Source: Leucobacter sp. 7(1) (GTDB taxonomy: Bacteria > Actinomycetota > Actinomycetes > Actinomycetales > Microbacteriaceae). Taken from it: a stretch of DNA of 53,409 nt. The stretch's first letter is position 1. Each line of letters starts with the position of its first letter. The stretch is from the NCBI RefSeq assembly GCF_900163635.1, contig NZ_FUID01000104.1:1-53409 (forward strand), read 5' to 3'. Positions 17,252 to 25,509 of the stretch are shown here, piece by piece. The position numbers and the translations under genes were made by a program. The notes beneath the pieces were generated by a model, which saw only the letters and a list, made by a program, of their open reading frames with translations, made no database searches and was not told the origin of the DNA.

Positions 17252-18362
17252 TTCCGAACCCAAGTCGGTCAAGCCCGCAATTGTCCTCAACGACGTCCGC
17301 AAGACCTTCACAATCAAGCACACACAATCCTTCAAGGAAGCATTCGTTGCGACTCTGCAGCGAAAGGAGCTCAGCTCCTCGTTTAATGCCATTGACGGGC
17401 TCAGTCTTGAGGTCCCCGAGGGCCAGTCCATTGCGCTTCTCGGCCGCAACGGCTCTGGCAAATCAACCACACTGAAGCTGGTGTCCGGGGTCATGCGGCC
17501 AGACGCAGGCTGGATCCGTACCCGAGGCCGCATCGCAGGCCTGCTCGAAGTTGGGGCCGGCTTCAATCCGAACCTCACCGGCCGGGACAACGTATATCTT
17601 AACGCTGCGATCCTCGGCATGAGCCAAGAAGAAACCGAAGCGCGCTTCGAGGACATCCTCGAATTCTCCGAGATCGGAGACTTTATTGATACTGAGGTCA
17701 AGCACTATTCCTCCGGCATGTACTCGCGTCTCGGATTCGCCGTCGCTGTGCACACGGAACTTGACGTCCTCCTCGTCGACGAGATCCTATCCGTTGGGGA
17801 TGCGGCATTTCGCGCAAAATGCGCTGAGCGTATGAAAATGCTCCGCGAACAGGGGAAGACCATGTTTATCGTGAGTCATTCTGCTGGGCAAGTAATGGAA
17901 CTCTGCGAGCGCGGCGTCGTATTGCAGCGAGGCAAGATTGTTTTCGATGGCCCTATCGCGGAGGCAGTCGCCTTTGTCGATCCCTCATCTGGGAAATTGA
18001 AAGAGGGGCCAGTCAGCTACTCAGTCCACGGCGACATCCGTTCGGTATACGAACGCAACCGGAGCGGATTTGGCCGTCCGTTGCACAGTGGGGTCGAGGT
18101 CTCCGAGAACGGTGGCGGTTGGTTCCAGCAGTTCGAGCACGGACTCATCACATATTCCCATGCGCTCAAGAAGAGCCACGGGATCCTCCACGGCTCGTTT
18201 CTCGAAGAGTACCTGGAGCACGGCGGAGCAATGGGCGAATGGGGATTCATCGCTGGAAATGCCAAGGGCCGCGTTGCTGACGGAAACCGTACGCTCGAGT
18301 TCCAGAACGGAGTCGCCCGGTACGATGTGAAGACCGGAGTAACATTCACGCCGGCCGCATAA
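17235..18362 (+). CDS. Wzt/TagH-type ABC ATPase with LGFP-like C-terminal tail
   Basis: 375 aa from TTG 17235, which has GGAGG 6 bases upstream and overlaps the permease gene. ATPase domain at residues 15-250: Walker A GRNGSGKST (70-78), signature YSSGMYSRLGFAVA, Walker B VLLVDEILSVGDAAF, H-loop VSHSA, all characteristic of polysaccharide exporters. The C-terminal ~85 residues (about 290-372) do not look like the usual Wzt beta-sandwich. They read as LGFP-type repeats: WFQQFEHGLITYS, then HGSFLEEYLEHGGAMGEWGF, then TLEFQNGVARYDVKTG. It likely hydrolyses ATP to export the polymer, with the tail perhaps reading polymer ends. Confidence 0.88.
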   Translation: MPSTSNSEPKSVKPAIVLNDVRKTFTIKHTQSFKEAFVATLQRKELSSSFNAIDGLSLEVPEGQSIALLGRNGSGKSTTLKLVSGVMRPDAGWIRTRGRIAGLLEVGAGFNPNLTGRDNVYLNAAILGMSQEETEARFEDILEFSEIGDFIDTEVKHYSSGMYSRLGFAVAVHTELDVLLVDEILSVGDAAFRAKCAERMKMLREQGKTMFIVSHSAGQVMELCERGVVLQRGKIVFDGPIAEAVAFVDPSSGKLKEGPVSYSVHGDIRSVYERNRSGFGRPLHSGVEVSENGGGWFQQFEHGLITYSHALKKSHGILHGSFLEEYLEHGGAMGEWGFIAGNAKGRVADGNRTLEFQNGVARYDVKTGVTFTPAA

Positions 18363-18387
18363 CCGGGCCTTTCAGCAGCACACCGAC

Positions 18388-18393
18388 TAGACT
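18388..18393 (+). promoter_or_regulatory. -10 box (TAGACT) before leaderless TagF-like gene
   Basis: TAGACT, exactly 7 bases, then GTG 18401. No ribosome binding site. Supports GTG 18401 as the start. Confidence 0.55.
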
Positions 18394-18400
18394 TTCTCAG

Positions 18401-21400
18401 GTGTTTTCAAAGCGAGCGGTTCCCCATGCACTTGAGCAGGGACTTAGTCTCGTGTTCGACCGCCAACGGCCCTGGCGACGAGAGTTCTTCATACTCCGCG
18501 CACTCCATTCCTCACGTGGGGCGTACAGCAGTATCACTCTTAGGCAGCGTTCCCGATTCGAGTCGCGTCTTGGGAAATATCCTGACGCCGTTGTGCCTTA
18601 CTTGCAGTGGGTGAACGAGAGGGAAGGCGGGGACGCAGCTGAGGGCCTTGCCAGAGAACTTGCCGAACAGCCGAAGACGTCGGCCGGGCTCCTCGTTGAA
18701 GTTGCGAAATTCCACTATCTCCTCAACCGCACGTCCCTGGGTGATGGGTATATCGAACGAGCCAAAGAGACCGACCCGCGTCTGCTCCGGATCTACGATG
18801 AGGAGGCTTGGAATCAGCGTGCACGCGGAAACCTGCACCGCGAGCTCCAAGCAGTGCAACATGCAATAGACGTCGCTCCGGATGTGCCTTCCCGGTTCTA
18901 TTGGCAAGTATGGCTGGGAGAGATACTGGTCCGCCAAGACCGATTTGACGAAGCATGGCAACATCTCGGGTGTTTCCCCGAGTTCGCGACCGATGACCCT
19001 GCCCTGCTGAGCGCTGGATATTGCGCGCACATGCTCGGACTCGACGCTGAGTCGATGGCCGCATACCGACGTTTCGCACCGGAGGGGCCGGACGGATACG
19101 ACGCAGTCAAAGTGGCACACTCTCAGTTCACACTCTTCCAGCGCGCCACGGAGGCAGCACGCCTACTTGAACCTGTTTCCTCAACGGCTCCGACGAAAGC
19201 GCTCGAACTGAGCGCCGAGGTGCAACTCCGGCTCGGCAATCCCGAACGCTCCGCAGTGGAACTGGGCCTCGCGGCTTCACGTACCGACCGCAGCACGGAG
19301 GTTCGCCCAAAACTCGCACAGCTGCTCGAACTGCTCGAACGCCCGAGCGAGGCCATTCACGCGTACGAGTCGTTGACAGCTACCGAGTCTTCTGCGTTCC
19401 TCCGTTTCAGAGCCGGTGAGCTTCTCGTAGCGCAAGGTCGGACCATGGAAGCTGTGACACGGTTCCTCGCAGATGTTTCGGCCGAGGGCCTCCCCCCGCT
19501 TGCCGACGTTGATGTCGATCCCGCACTCCCATCACTCATCGCGCAAACCCGAGATGCCGCGCTCGACGATTTCGGGGCCCTCTTCCCAGAGATCTTGCAG
19601 CGGGCAAGCTCTGAAGCGTTGATTTTCGCGGCTTCTCTAGCCTCGGCCGCTGCCCATGCACGTGGTCAGGAATGGGATGCTGCCTGGGCGGCAATCCGAC
19701 TAGGCCAAACAAACCGTCTCCCGAGCGTCTCTCTCACAGACGGGAGCTGGGAAAACTCGGACTCCCAACGCGCTACGCATTACGCAGAGTGGATCGAGAC
19801 AGAGCCGATCGCCCCGGACATCACGCTGTATGAATCCTCGCTCGGTGCTACCACCTCCTGCAATCCGTTGGCAATCTGTCTCGAACTCTTGAATAACCCC
19901 GCGCATGCTTCACGGGTGCATGTCTGGAGCATCGAACCGGGTGCATCGATTCACCCGGAGCTGCTGAACCGGGCCAACGTACGCTTCGTTGCCAAGCAGT
20001 CTCCCGGCTATTTCCGCGCTCTCGCTGTTGCGGGAACCATCATCAACAATGCGACAATCGACCATGAGTTCATGAAGCGCCCCGGACAGCGATATCTCAA
20101 TACCTGGCACGGTGTTCCCTGGAAACATATGGGCCGCGACAACCGTTCTGAGCCATTTGCATACGGCAACATCGCCCGGAACTTCTTGCATGCTGATGTG
20201 GTGCTCGGGCCAGACCCCCATACGCTGGACGTGCTGTCGCGAGGGCATGATGTGGACGAACTCATTCCAGGTGTCTTTGTGCGCGCCGGGTACCCCAGGA
20301 ATGACCTTACTTTAAACCTGTCCTCGGGACGGCGGGACCATATCAGAACCGCTCTTGGGGTCCGAGAGACCGACAATCTCGTCGTGCTATTGCCCACGTG
20401 GAAGGGAACTTTTGCGGATCGCAACAGCGAGGTGGATCAAGTCATTGCGGTCGCTCGCGGACTCCTCGATTCAGGGGCAAAGGTTGCCGTCCGCGCACAC
20501 CACTATGTCAGCGCCGCCTTCCGCAATACAGAAATTCTCGGAGTCAAACTGGTGCCAGATGAGTTCGACACGAACGAACTTCTCGGTGCCGCGAATGCCA
20601 TCGTCACGGATTTTTCAAGCGTTTTGTTTGATGCAGCTGCCACGGGCGTCCCGGTCGTAAAACTGGTTGCAGACATTGAGCAGTATGCGGCCGATCGAGG
20701 GCTCTACTTTTCAGCCGAAGAGGTTCCAGGTGCCAATGCAGCAACGATCCCGGAAGCTGCAAGACTTGTTGCCGCTGCATGTGCAGATCCCACCACATTC
20801 ACGGCACAGTACGCCGAGCAGACCGCACGATTCAGCGCCACCGAGGTCGGTTCCTCGGCCCGACACGCTATTTCGTTGCTCTTTGACGACTCATCGCACA
20901 ACAGTGCGCCCAGACCCGAGCCGGCGAAAAGCGTGCTCCTCTCCACAGGCGGGCTTCCACCAAACGGCATCACACGGTCAACCCGGAGCCTGATCGCTTC
21001 GTTGCAGGGCACTGAATACACGCCATACCTTATTCCGGGCAAGAACACTCTTGAGGGCGCTGATCCCGAGACATTGCGTGACGTACGACGCTACGCGAAG
21101 GTGCTCCCTCGTGTAGGGACTATCGCTGGTACTCGTATGGAACGTGAGACCCTCTACTTCGGCACAGGACGCAACTATGTTCCATCGCCTATGGTGCAGC
21201 GGTTCCTAGATTCCGGCGCGCGACGGGAGGCGATGCGGCTCTTTGGAGATACGAACTTCCACGCTGCGGTGGAGTTCAGCGCCTACGACGCGAAGAACAT
21301 CACGTTGCTGAATTACGGAGTACACGTTGGTGCTGGACGGCGCGGAATCGTGTTCCACAATGAGATGTGGCAGGAGGTACAGAACCGCTTTCCTCGGCTC

Positions 21401-22129
21401 CGTTCCGGTTTCTACTCTCTAGACCGTATGGACTTCCTCGCGTCAGTAAGCGATGACGTGCGAGACTACAACGCACGCACGATGCACGAACACTTCGGAA
21501 TCGCGACTGACCGTCACATCACGATCGAGAACACGATCAACGTCGCTGAGATCCGGGAACTCGCCAGCACACCGCTCGATCAGGAAGACCACGAGTGGTA
21601 CGAGGCGGACGTCGCCCACGCGTGCATCGTGGCGCGTCTTTCCCCGGAAAAGAATCACGAGCAGTTCTTCGACGCTCTCGCCTCTTGCCGGCGGGATCTG
21701 AGCCGCCCGGTCCGAATCACGTGTCTCGGTGACGGTCCACTCCGGATGAAGCTCGAACGTCAGCTTCGCGACCTGGGACTGACAGATATCGTGCGACTGC
21801 GTGGCCTCGTGCCGAACCCACAAGCCCATCTGAAAGCGGCAGGAGCGATGATCTTGCCGTCGCTCCACGAGGGCCAACCGCTGGTGATCCTGGAGGCACT
21901 GACCGTTGGTGCGGCGGTCGTGGCGACCGATACTCACGGCTCACGATCAGTGCTCCACTACGGGGCGTTTGGTCAGCTGGTCCCGATTTCGAAACCAGGA
22001 CTCGTGTCTGCGCTGCATCGCGTTGCCGATGGTACCTTGGACGGCACGGCTACCTTTGACGCGGAGGAATTCACTACGCATTCGCGCGACATGTTCCTCG
22101 ACGCGATAGACCCCGATCGCACACGGTAG
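18401..22129 (+). CDS. TPR - CDP-glycerol glycerophosphotransferase - GT4 fusion
   Basis: 1242 aa. Residues 60-440 are helical repeats of TPR type (for example RFDEAWQHLG, RGNLHRELQAVQHAIDVAP). Residues about 470-830 form a TagB/TagF-type glycerophosphotransferase (PF04464): NTWHGVPWKHMGRD (567-580), LPTWKGTF and TDFSSVLFDAAATGVPVV (736-753). Residues about 845-1235 form a GT4 glycosyltransferase: ARLSPEKN, CLGDGPLR, and SLHEGQPLVILEAL (1154-1167) with the E-x7-E motif. It could add glycerol-phosphate (or another polyol phosphate) and a sugar alternately, so a repeating phosphodiester unit made by one polypeptide is plausible. The stop is followed by a terminator hairpin. Codon use is visibly less GC-rich than at 1-15 kb. 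Confidence 0.88.
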   Translation: MFSKRAVPHALEQGLSLVFDRQRPWRREFFILRALHSSRGAYSSITLRQRSRFESRLGKYPDAVVPYLQWVNEREGGDAAEGLARELAEQPKTSAGLLVEVAKFHYLLNRTSLGDGYIERAKETDPRLLRIYDEEAWNQRARGNLHRELQAVQHAIDVAPDVPSRFYWQVWLGEILVRQDRFDEAWQHLGCFPEFATDDPALLSAGYCAHMLGLDAESMAAYRRFAPEGPDGYDAVKVAHSQFTLFQRATEAARLLEPVSSTAPTKALELSAEVQLRLGNPERSAVELGLAASRTDRSTEVRPKLAQLLELLERPSEAIHAYESLTATESSAFLRFRAGELLVAQGRTMEAVTRFLADVSAEGLPPLADVDVDPALPSLIAQTRDAALDDFGALFPEILQRASSEALIFAASLASAAAHARGQEWDAAWAAIRLGQTNRLPSVSLTDGSWENSDSQRATHYAEWIETEPIAPDITLYESSLGATTSCNPLAICLELLNNPAHASRVHVWSIEPGASIHPELLNRANVRFVAKQSPGYFRALAVAGTIINNATIDHEFMKRPGQRYLNTWHGVPWKHMGRDNRSEPFAYGNIARNFLHADVVLGPDPHTLDVLSRGHDVDELIPGVFVRAGYPRNDLTLNLSSGRRDHIRTALGVRETDNLVVLLPTWKGTFADRNSEVDQVIAVARGLLDSGAKVAVRAHHYVSAAFRNTEILGVKLVPDEFDTNELLGAANAIVTDFSSVLFDAAATGVPVVKLVADIEQYAADRGLYFSAEEVPGANAATIPEAARLVAAACADPTTFTAQYAEQTARFSATEVGSSARHAISLLFDDSSHNSAPRPEPAKSVLLSTGGLPPNGITRSTRSLIASLQGTEYTPYLIPGKNTLEGADPETLRDVRRYAKVLPRVGTIAGTRMERETLYFGTGRNYVPSPMVQRFLDSGARREAMRLFGDTNFHAAVEFSAYDAKNITLLNYGVHVGAGRRGIVFHNEMWQEVQNRFPRLRSGFYSLDRMDFLASVSDDVRDYNARTMHEHFGIATDRHITIENTINVAEIRELASTPLDQEDHEWYEADVAHACIVARLSPEKNHEQFFDALASCRRDLSRPVRITCLGDGPLRMKLERQLRDLGLTDIVRLRGLVPNPQAHLKAAGAMILPSLHEGQPLVILEALTVGAAVVATDTHGSRSVLHYGAFGQLVPISKPGLVSALHRVADGTLDGTATFDAEEFTTHSRDMFLDAIDPDRTR

Positions 22130-22130
22130 T

Positions 22131-22165
22131 TAGCTGGGAGCCGAAGAGGCTCCGCCCCCCAGCTA
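22131..22165. terminator. Bidirectional hairpin between convergent genes
   Basis: TAGCTGGG (22131-22138) pairs with CCCAGCTA (22158-22165). An inner GGAGCC/GGCTCC stem (22137-22142 with 22148-22153) is an alternative or extension. It lies between the TagF-like stop (22129) and the stop of the minus-strand pyruvyltransferase (22167), so it can serve both. Confidence 0.7.
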
Positions 22166-22166
22166 C

Positions 22167-25100
22167 CTACCGGCCACGCATACGTTGCAGTGCCAAGCGG
22201 ATCCGATCGCGAGTTCGCGCCCCGGGCGGACGAACACGATGTGACAGACCCGCGAACTCAGTGCGCAAGTGCTCGAGTTCCTTGCGGAGATGGTCGGCTT
22301 CACGATGGTTGGTTTTCTCCGTCCGCTGGTGCGCCCGTTCCAACTGCGCAATGCGGGCAGCATGATCCTCCACGTTGACCAGGTTGTTCATGCGGTACAT
22401 GTTCGTCGCCTCGTGAGCGACCCGTGACATCGCCAGCAACCGTTCGTCGTGCGCATCACCCCAAATCCACGAGCCCATCTCTGAGGTATCCGCTACCAAC
22501 ACGGGTTCGCGCGTGCGTATGCTCTGCACAATCGCGTCCCACCAACGCGACTGAAATGCCCGTTGTTCGACACCGGCCCCACTGACGTGGGCGGCAAGTT
22601 GATCGCGACGCAGACTCAGCGTTTCGAGGAGCGGAGCACCGAGAGCCGGAGTCCAGTACTCGAATGGCACGGCGAGCGATTCGACGCCAAACGCGGCCAA
22701 GGCCCCCCGCATCCGAAGAGCAGAATAGTAGCTCGTCACCAGCCCGATCGCAGGGACACCTACCGCGGCACCGAACACCAACGGGTGGTAACGAGTAGAC
22801 ACGGTGTATTCGGCCCCTGTGGTCACGGCAAGCACCTCCCGAGCGGAGATCATCGGCAAGGAACGCACTCGACCGCTCTGTGAGTAGTGCACCACGCGGT
22901 CGTGCCCATATACGTCATTGTCTCTGCCCGTTTGTTCTGCTGCTCCTAGTACACCCATATGCGGAAGTAGGACCACGTCGACTCCATGCGCTTCGACGAT
23001 CCCGTCGACAATGCGTGCGAGGTCACGGTAGTATTCTTCCCGGCCGAGGCCGGTCGAGTATGCGTGGAAGGTGAAGCTTCCCACTACGTATCGCGAAGGA
23101 AGCTTCATCGTTTCCAGCCGCTCACTAGAGAGCTCTACAGGATCCAACAGCAGGGCATCATCCAAGGTCTGCACAACGTTACCGATTCCAGCACCGATCT
23201 CCCGCATGAGCGCCGCGGTAGCGCGCTCACGAGCCCCGAATGCCGTGGCATACGACAGGAGTTCTCGCACCATTGGGCGGTCTTCAGGCACGAGCAGCGG
23301 CCCCACCGTCTGGCTCGAGATAAATAGCGGAACGCCCACCGCCTCGGCGATGCGTTTCAGCGCCACACGCTCAAAAATATGCTGCGAGCCGCTTGAGTTG
23401 AGATTCCCTCCCCCCGCAACGACGACGGCGTCGGCATTCTTCACAGCGGCCACGGTCAGTGCGTCGTCCGAGCTGAGTTCCGCACGTCCGCGCGCACCTG
23501 CCACCAATGCATCCAGGCGACGCACCCGGGCCGTCCGGGTCTTCTCCCTCACGAAACCGAAACTCGGCACCGCCTCCACGCCATAGTGTTCTCGCGTCAC
23601 CAAGGGATCGCCCGCAACCACTGTGACCTCACAGCCTCGCTCACGCAACTGAGCGATCGCAGCCTCAGTCATGGCTTCATCACCCAGGTGGTACCGGCCG
23701 TTCCAGCTCACATCCCCGATGACAAGCACGCGTGGTGCAATAAGGTCGGATCCAGCCTGAGCCGCAGCAACAAGCCGCGCGGGCCCGTGGAAAGTTGGGC
23801 ACAGTTCCCAGAGAGAAGAAACGCCGATGGCACCATCCCCAACGACTTCAACCTTTTCTTGGCCAAGTGCCTGAACGGGAGAATGGTTGGTCTGTCCCCG
23901 GGCGTCAGTCGCGATAGCGGTGAATTCGAGGACAGGCGACGCGAGCGTGCCGGGGTCGACTTGCGGAAGCGCGACTTCGGCGACCCAACTCACACCCTCA
24001 TCCGTCGCAGCGTGAGCCGTTGCCATCTGCTGGCGATTTCCCCCGTCAGCAACGAACAGGGAAAGCCGGGAACCTGGCTCACGCAATACGCCGATCGGGT
24101 CTGTGCTCCATCCATGCACCCGAATCGTTCGCTCGTCCACTTCGACCCGCTGGATCGCGTGCAGGTACATGAGGTTCGCATGGGTCCTCGGCACTCGGGG
24201 CACACCGTCCATTGCGCTCAGCTGCTTGGCGAGAGGAGTCGAAGAGGGGCGACTCTCCGGGTCGCGAGGCGCCCAGAAGCTGGGACTCATCTGGGTAAAG
24301 AATCTCCCGGACAGCGCGCCACCGAGCTTGCCGCGGAGTACCGCTCGCACTCCGTCGACGTCCCCCCCGAGCGCGGCAGCATAGAGTAGTCGGTCCCCAA
24401 GGAAACGGCGTTCAAACGCCTCCAACGGGGTACGTTCCAGACGCGGACGAATCATCTCCAGAACTACAGCGCACCATTCATCCTCAGCTTCGAGGAAGTC
24501 GTTCAGGTAGAACCGCAAGTGGTGCGCGATTACTTTGTCTTCGAACTCCGCACGGACTTCCTCGCCAGATTCCGCAAACGCGGTTTCTGCAAGATCGAGC
24601 GCTCGAAGGCGATCCTCGAGATTCTTTCGTGTGTGTCGCTGATTCGTGATCGACTGCCGTTCCTCACGCGGGTACACGTTCCAGTGGTATACCTCGGCTG
24701 TGATCTGCGCGATGCCCTGAGCCGCAGCAAGCGTGTGTGCTGAAAACACCACGTCCTCGTACAGCATTCCCTCCGGGAAACGAGCACCAATCCGCTCCAG
24801 GAACTCACGACGGTACAGCTTGTTGGTCGTGAGCGTGTCCTGTGATTCGGCGGGAATGTCTGCAAGGGTCGCCCCGTAGCGTAGCTCCGCGTGGAGATTC
24901 GGGAACCAAGGCACCCGACGATCTCCTTCGTTTCGGAGCACGCGCACCAGTAATCCCGATACGACGTCGGCCGCACTTCGTTCAGCTTCTTCCAGGAGCG
25001 ACGCAACTGCGCCAGAAGGAAGATCATCGTCAGAACCGAGGAACATGACGTAGCGCCCCCGGGCGAGCCGGAGCCCGTCATTCAGGGGCCCACCGGGAGC

Positions 25101-25313
25101 TCCTGAGTTCTCGCTCCGTCGGTGCGACCGAACACGCTGATCTTGAGTGAGAAACGCGGCGACGATCTCCGGCGTCTCATCCGTCGAGTGATCATCGCTG
25201 ATGATGACTTCGATGTTGCGATGAGTCTGGGTCAGAACCGAGTTTACCGCAACGGGGAGGTGGGCTGCATCGTTGTACCCAATAACGATGACGGAAACGT
25301 CGGGCACAGTCAT
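22167..25313 (-). CDS. GT2 glycosyltransferase - polysaccharide pyruvyltransferase fusion
   Basis: 1048 aa. Residues 1-330 are a GT2 domain: VSVIVIGYNDAAHLPVAV, SDDHSTDET and FLGSDDD (91-97). Residues about 370-485 are an uncharacterised beta-rich linker (TIRVHGWSTDP). Residues about 527-880 are a pyruvyltransferase (PF04230, CsaB/WcaK-like): YHLGDEAM (541-548), VAGGGNLNSSG, SSQTVGP (666-672) and VSTRYHPLVFGAAVGVPAI (838-856). The C-terminus (about 980-1025) is a coiled coil (RIAQLERAHQRTEK) with a basic end. Such enzymes put ketal-pyruvate from PEP on a sugar; fusion suggests one enzyme adds and then pyruvylates a residue. ATG 25313 has GGAGGA upstream. The adjacent secreted SLH-like proteins are natural candidates to bind the product. 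Confidence 0.88.
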   Translation of the reverse strand: MTVPDVSVIVIGYNDAAHLPVAVNSVLTQTHRNIEVIISDDHSTDETPEIVAAFLTQDQRVRSHRRSENSGAPGGPLNDGLRLARGRYVMFLGSDDDLPSGAVASLLEEAERSAADVVSGLLVRVLRNEGDRRVPWFPNLHAELRYGATLADIPAESQDTLTTNKLYRREFLERIGARFPEGMLYEDVVFSAHTLAAAQGIAQITAEVYHWNVYPREERQSITNQRHTRKNLEDRLRALDLAETAFAESGEEVRAEFEDKVIAHHLRFYLNDFLEAEDEWCAVVLEMIRPRLERTPLEAFERRFLGDRLLYAAALGGDVDGVRAVLRGKLGGALSGRFFTQMSPSFWAPRDPESRPSSTPLAKQLSAMDGVPRVPRTHANLMYLHAIQRVEVDERTIRVHGWSTDPIGVLREPGSRLSLFVADGGNRQQMATAHAATDEGVSWVAEVALPQVDPGTLASPVLEFTAIATDARGQTNHSPVQALGQEKVEVVGDGAIGVSSLWELCPTFHGPARLVAAAQAGSDLIAPRVLVIGDVSWNGRYHLGDEAMTEAAIAQLRERGCEVTVVAGDPLVTREHYGVEAVPSFGFVREKTRTARVRRLDALVAGARGRAELSSDDALTVAAVKNADAVVVAGGGNLNSSGSQHIFERVALKRIAEAVGVPLFISSQTVGPLLVPEDRPMVRELLSYATAFGARERATAALMREIGAGIGNVVQTLDDALLLDPVELSSERLETMKLPSRYVVGSFTFHAYSTGLGREEYYRDLARIVDGIVEAHGVDVVLLPHMGVLGAAEQTGRDNDVYGHDRVVHYSQSGRVRSLPMISAREVLAVTTGAEYTVSTRYHPLVFGAAVGVPAIGLVTSYYSALRMRGALAAFGVESLAVPFEYWTPALGAPLLETLSLRRDQLAAHVSGAGVEQRAFQSRWWDAIVQSIRTREPVLVADTSEMGSWIWGDAHDERLLAMSRVAHEATNMYRMNNLVNVEDHAARIAQLERAHQRTEKTNHREADHLRKELEHLRTEFAGLSHRVRPPGARTRDRIRLALQRMRGR

Positions 25314-25509
25314 ATTGCTGGTCCTCCGGAGTTCAGACTTGGCGCGAGCGAAATCCGCCCAGCGCTACCCCCTAAGAGTATCCGCTGAGTCACTACAAAA
25401 GCGCTCGACGCGTGTTCTGCCAATGGCCCGGGCACTCGAGCGTTTTCTCTGCGTTCACGGTACGATTACCTCGGTACATTGGCTTGCATCTCCGGGAGAA
25501 CCGAACGAA

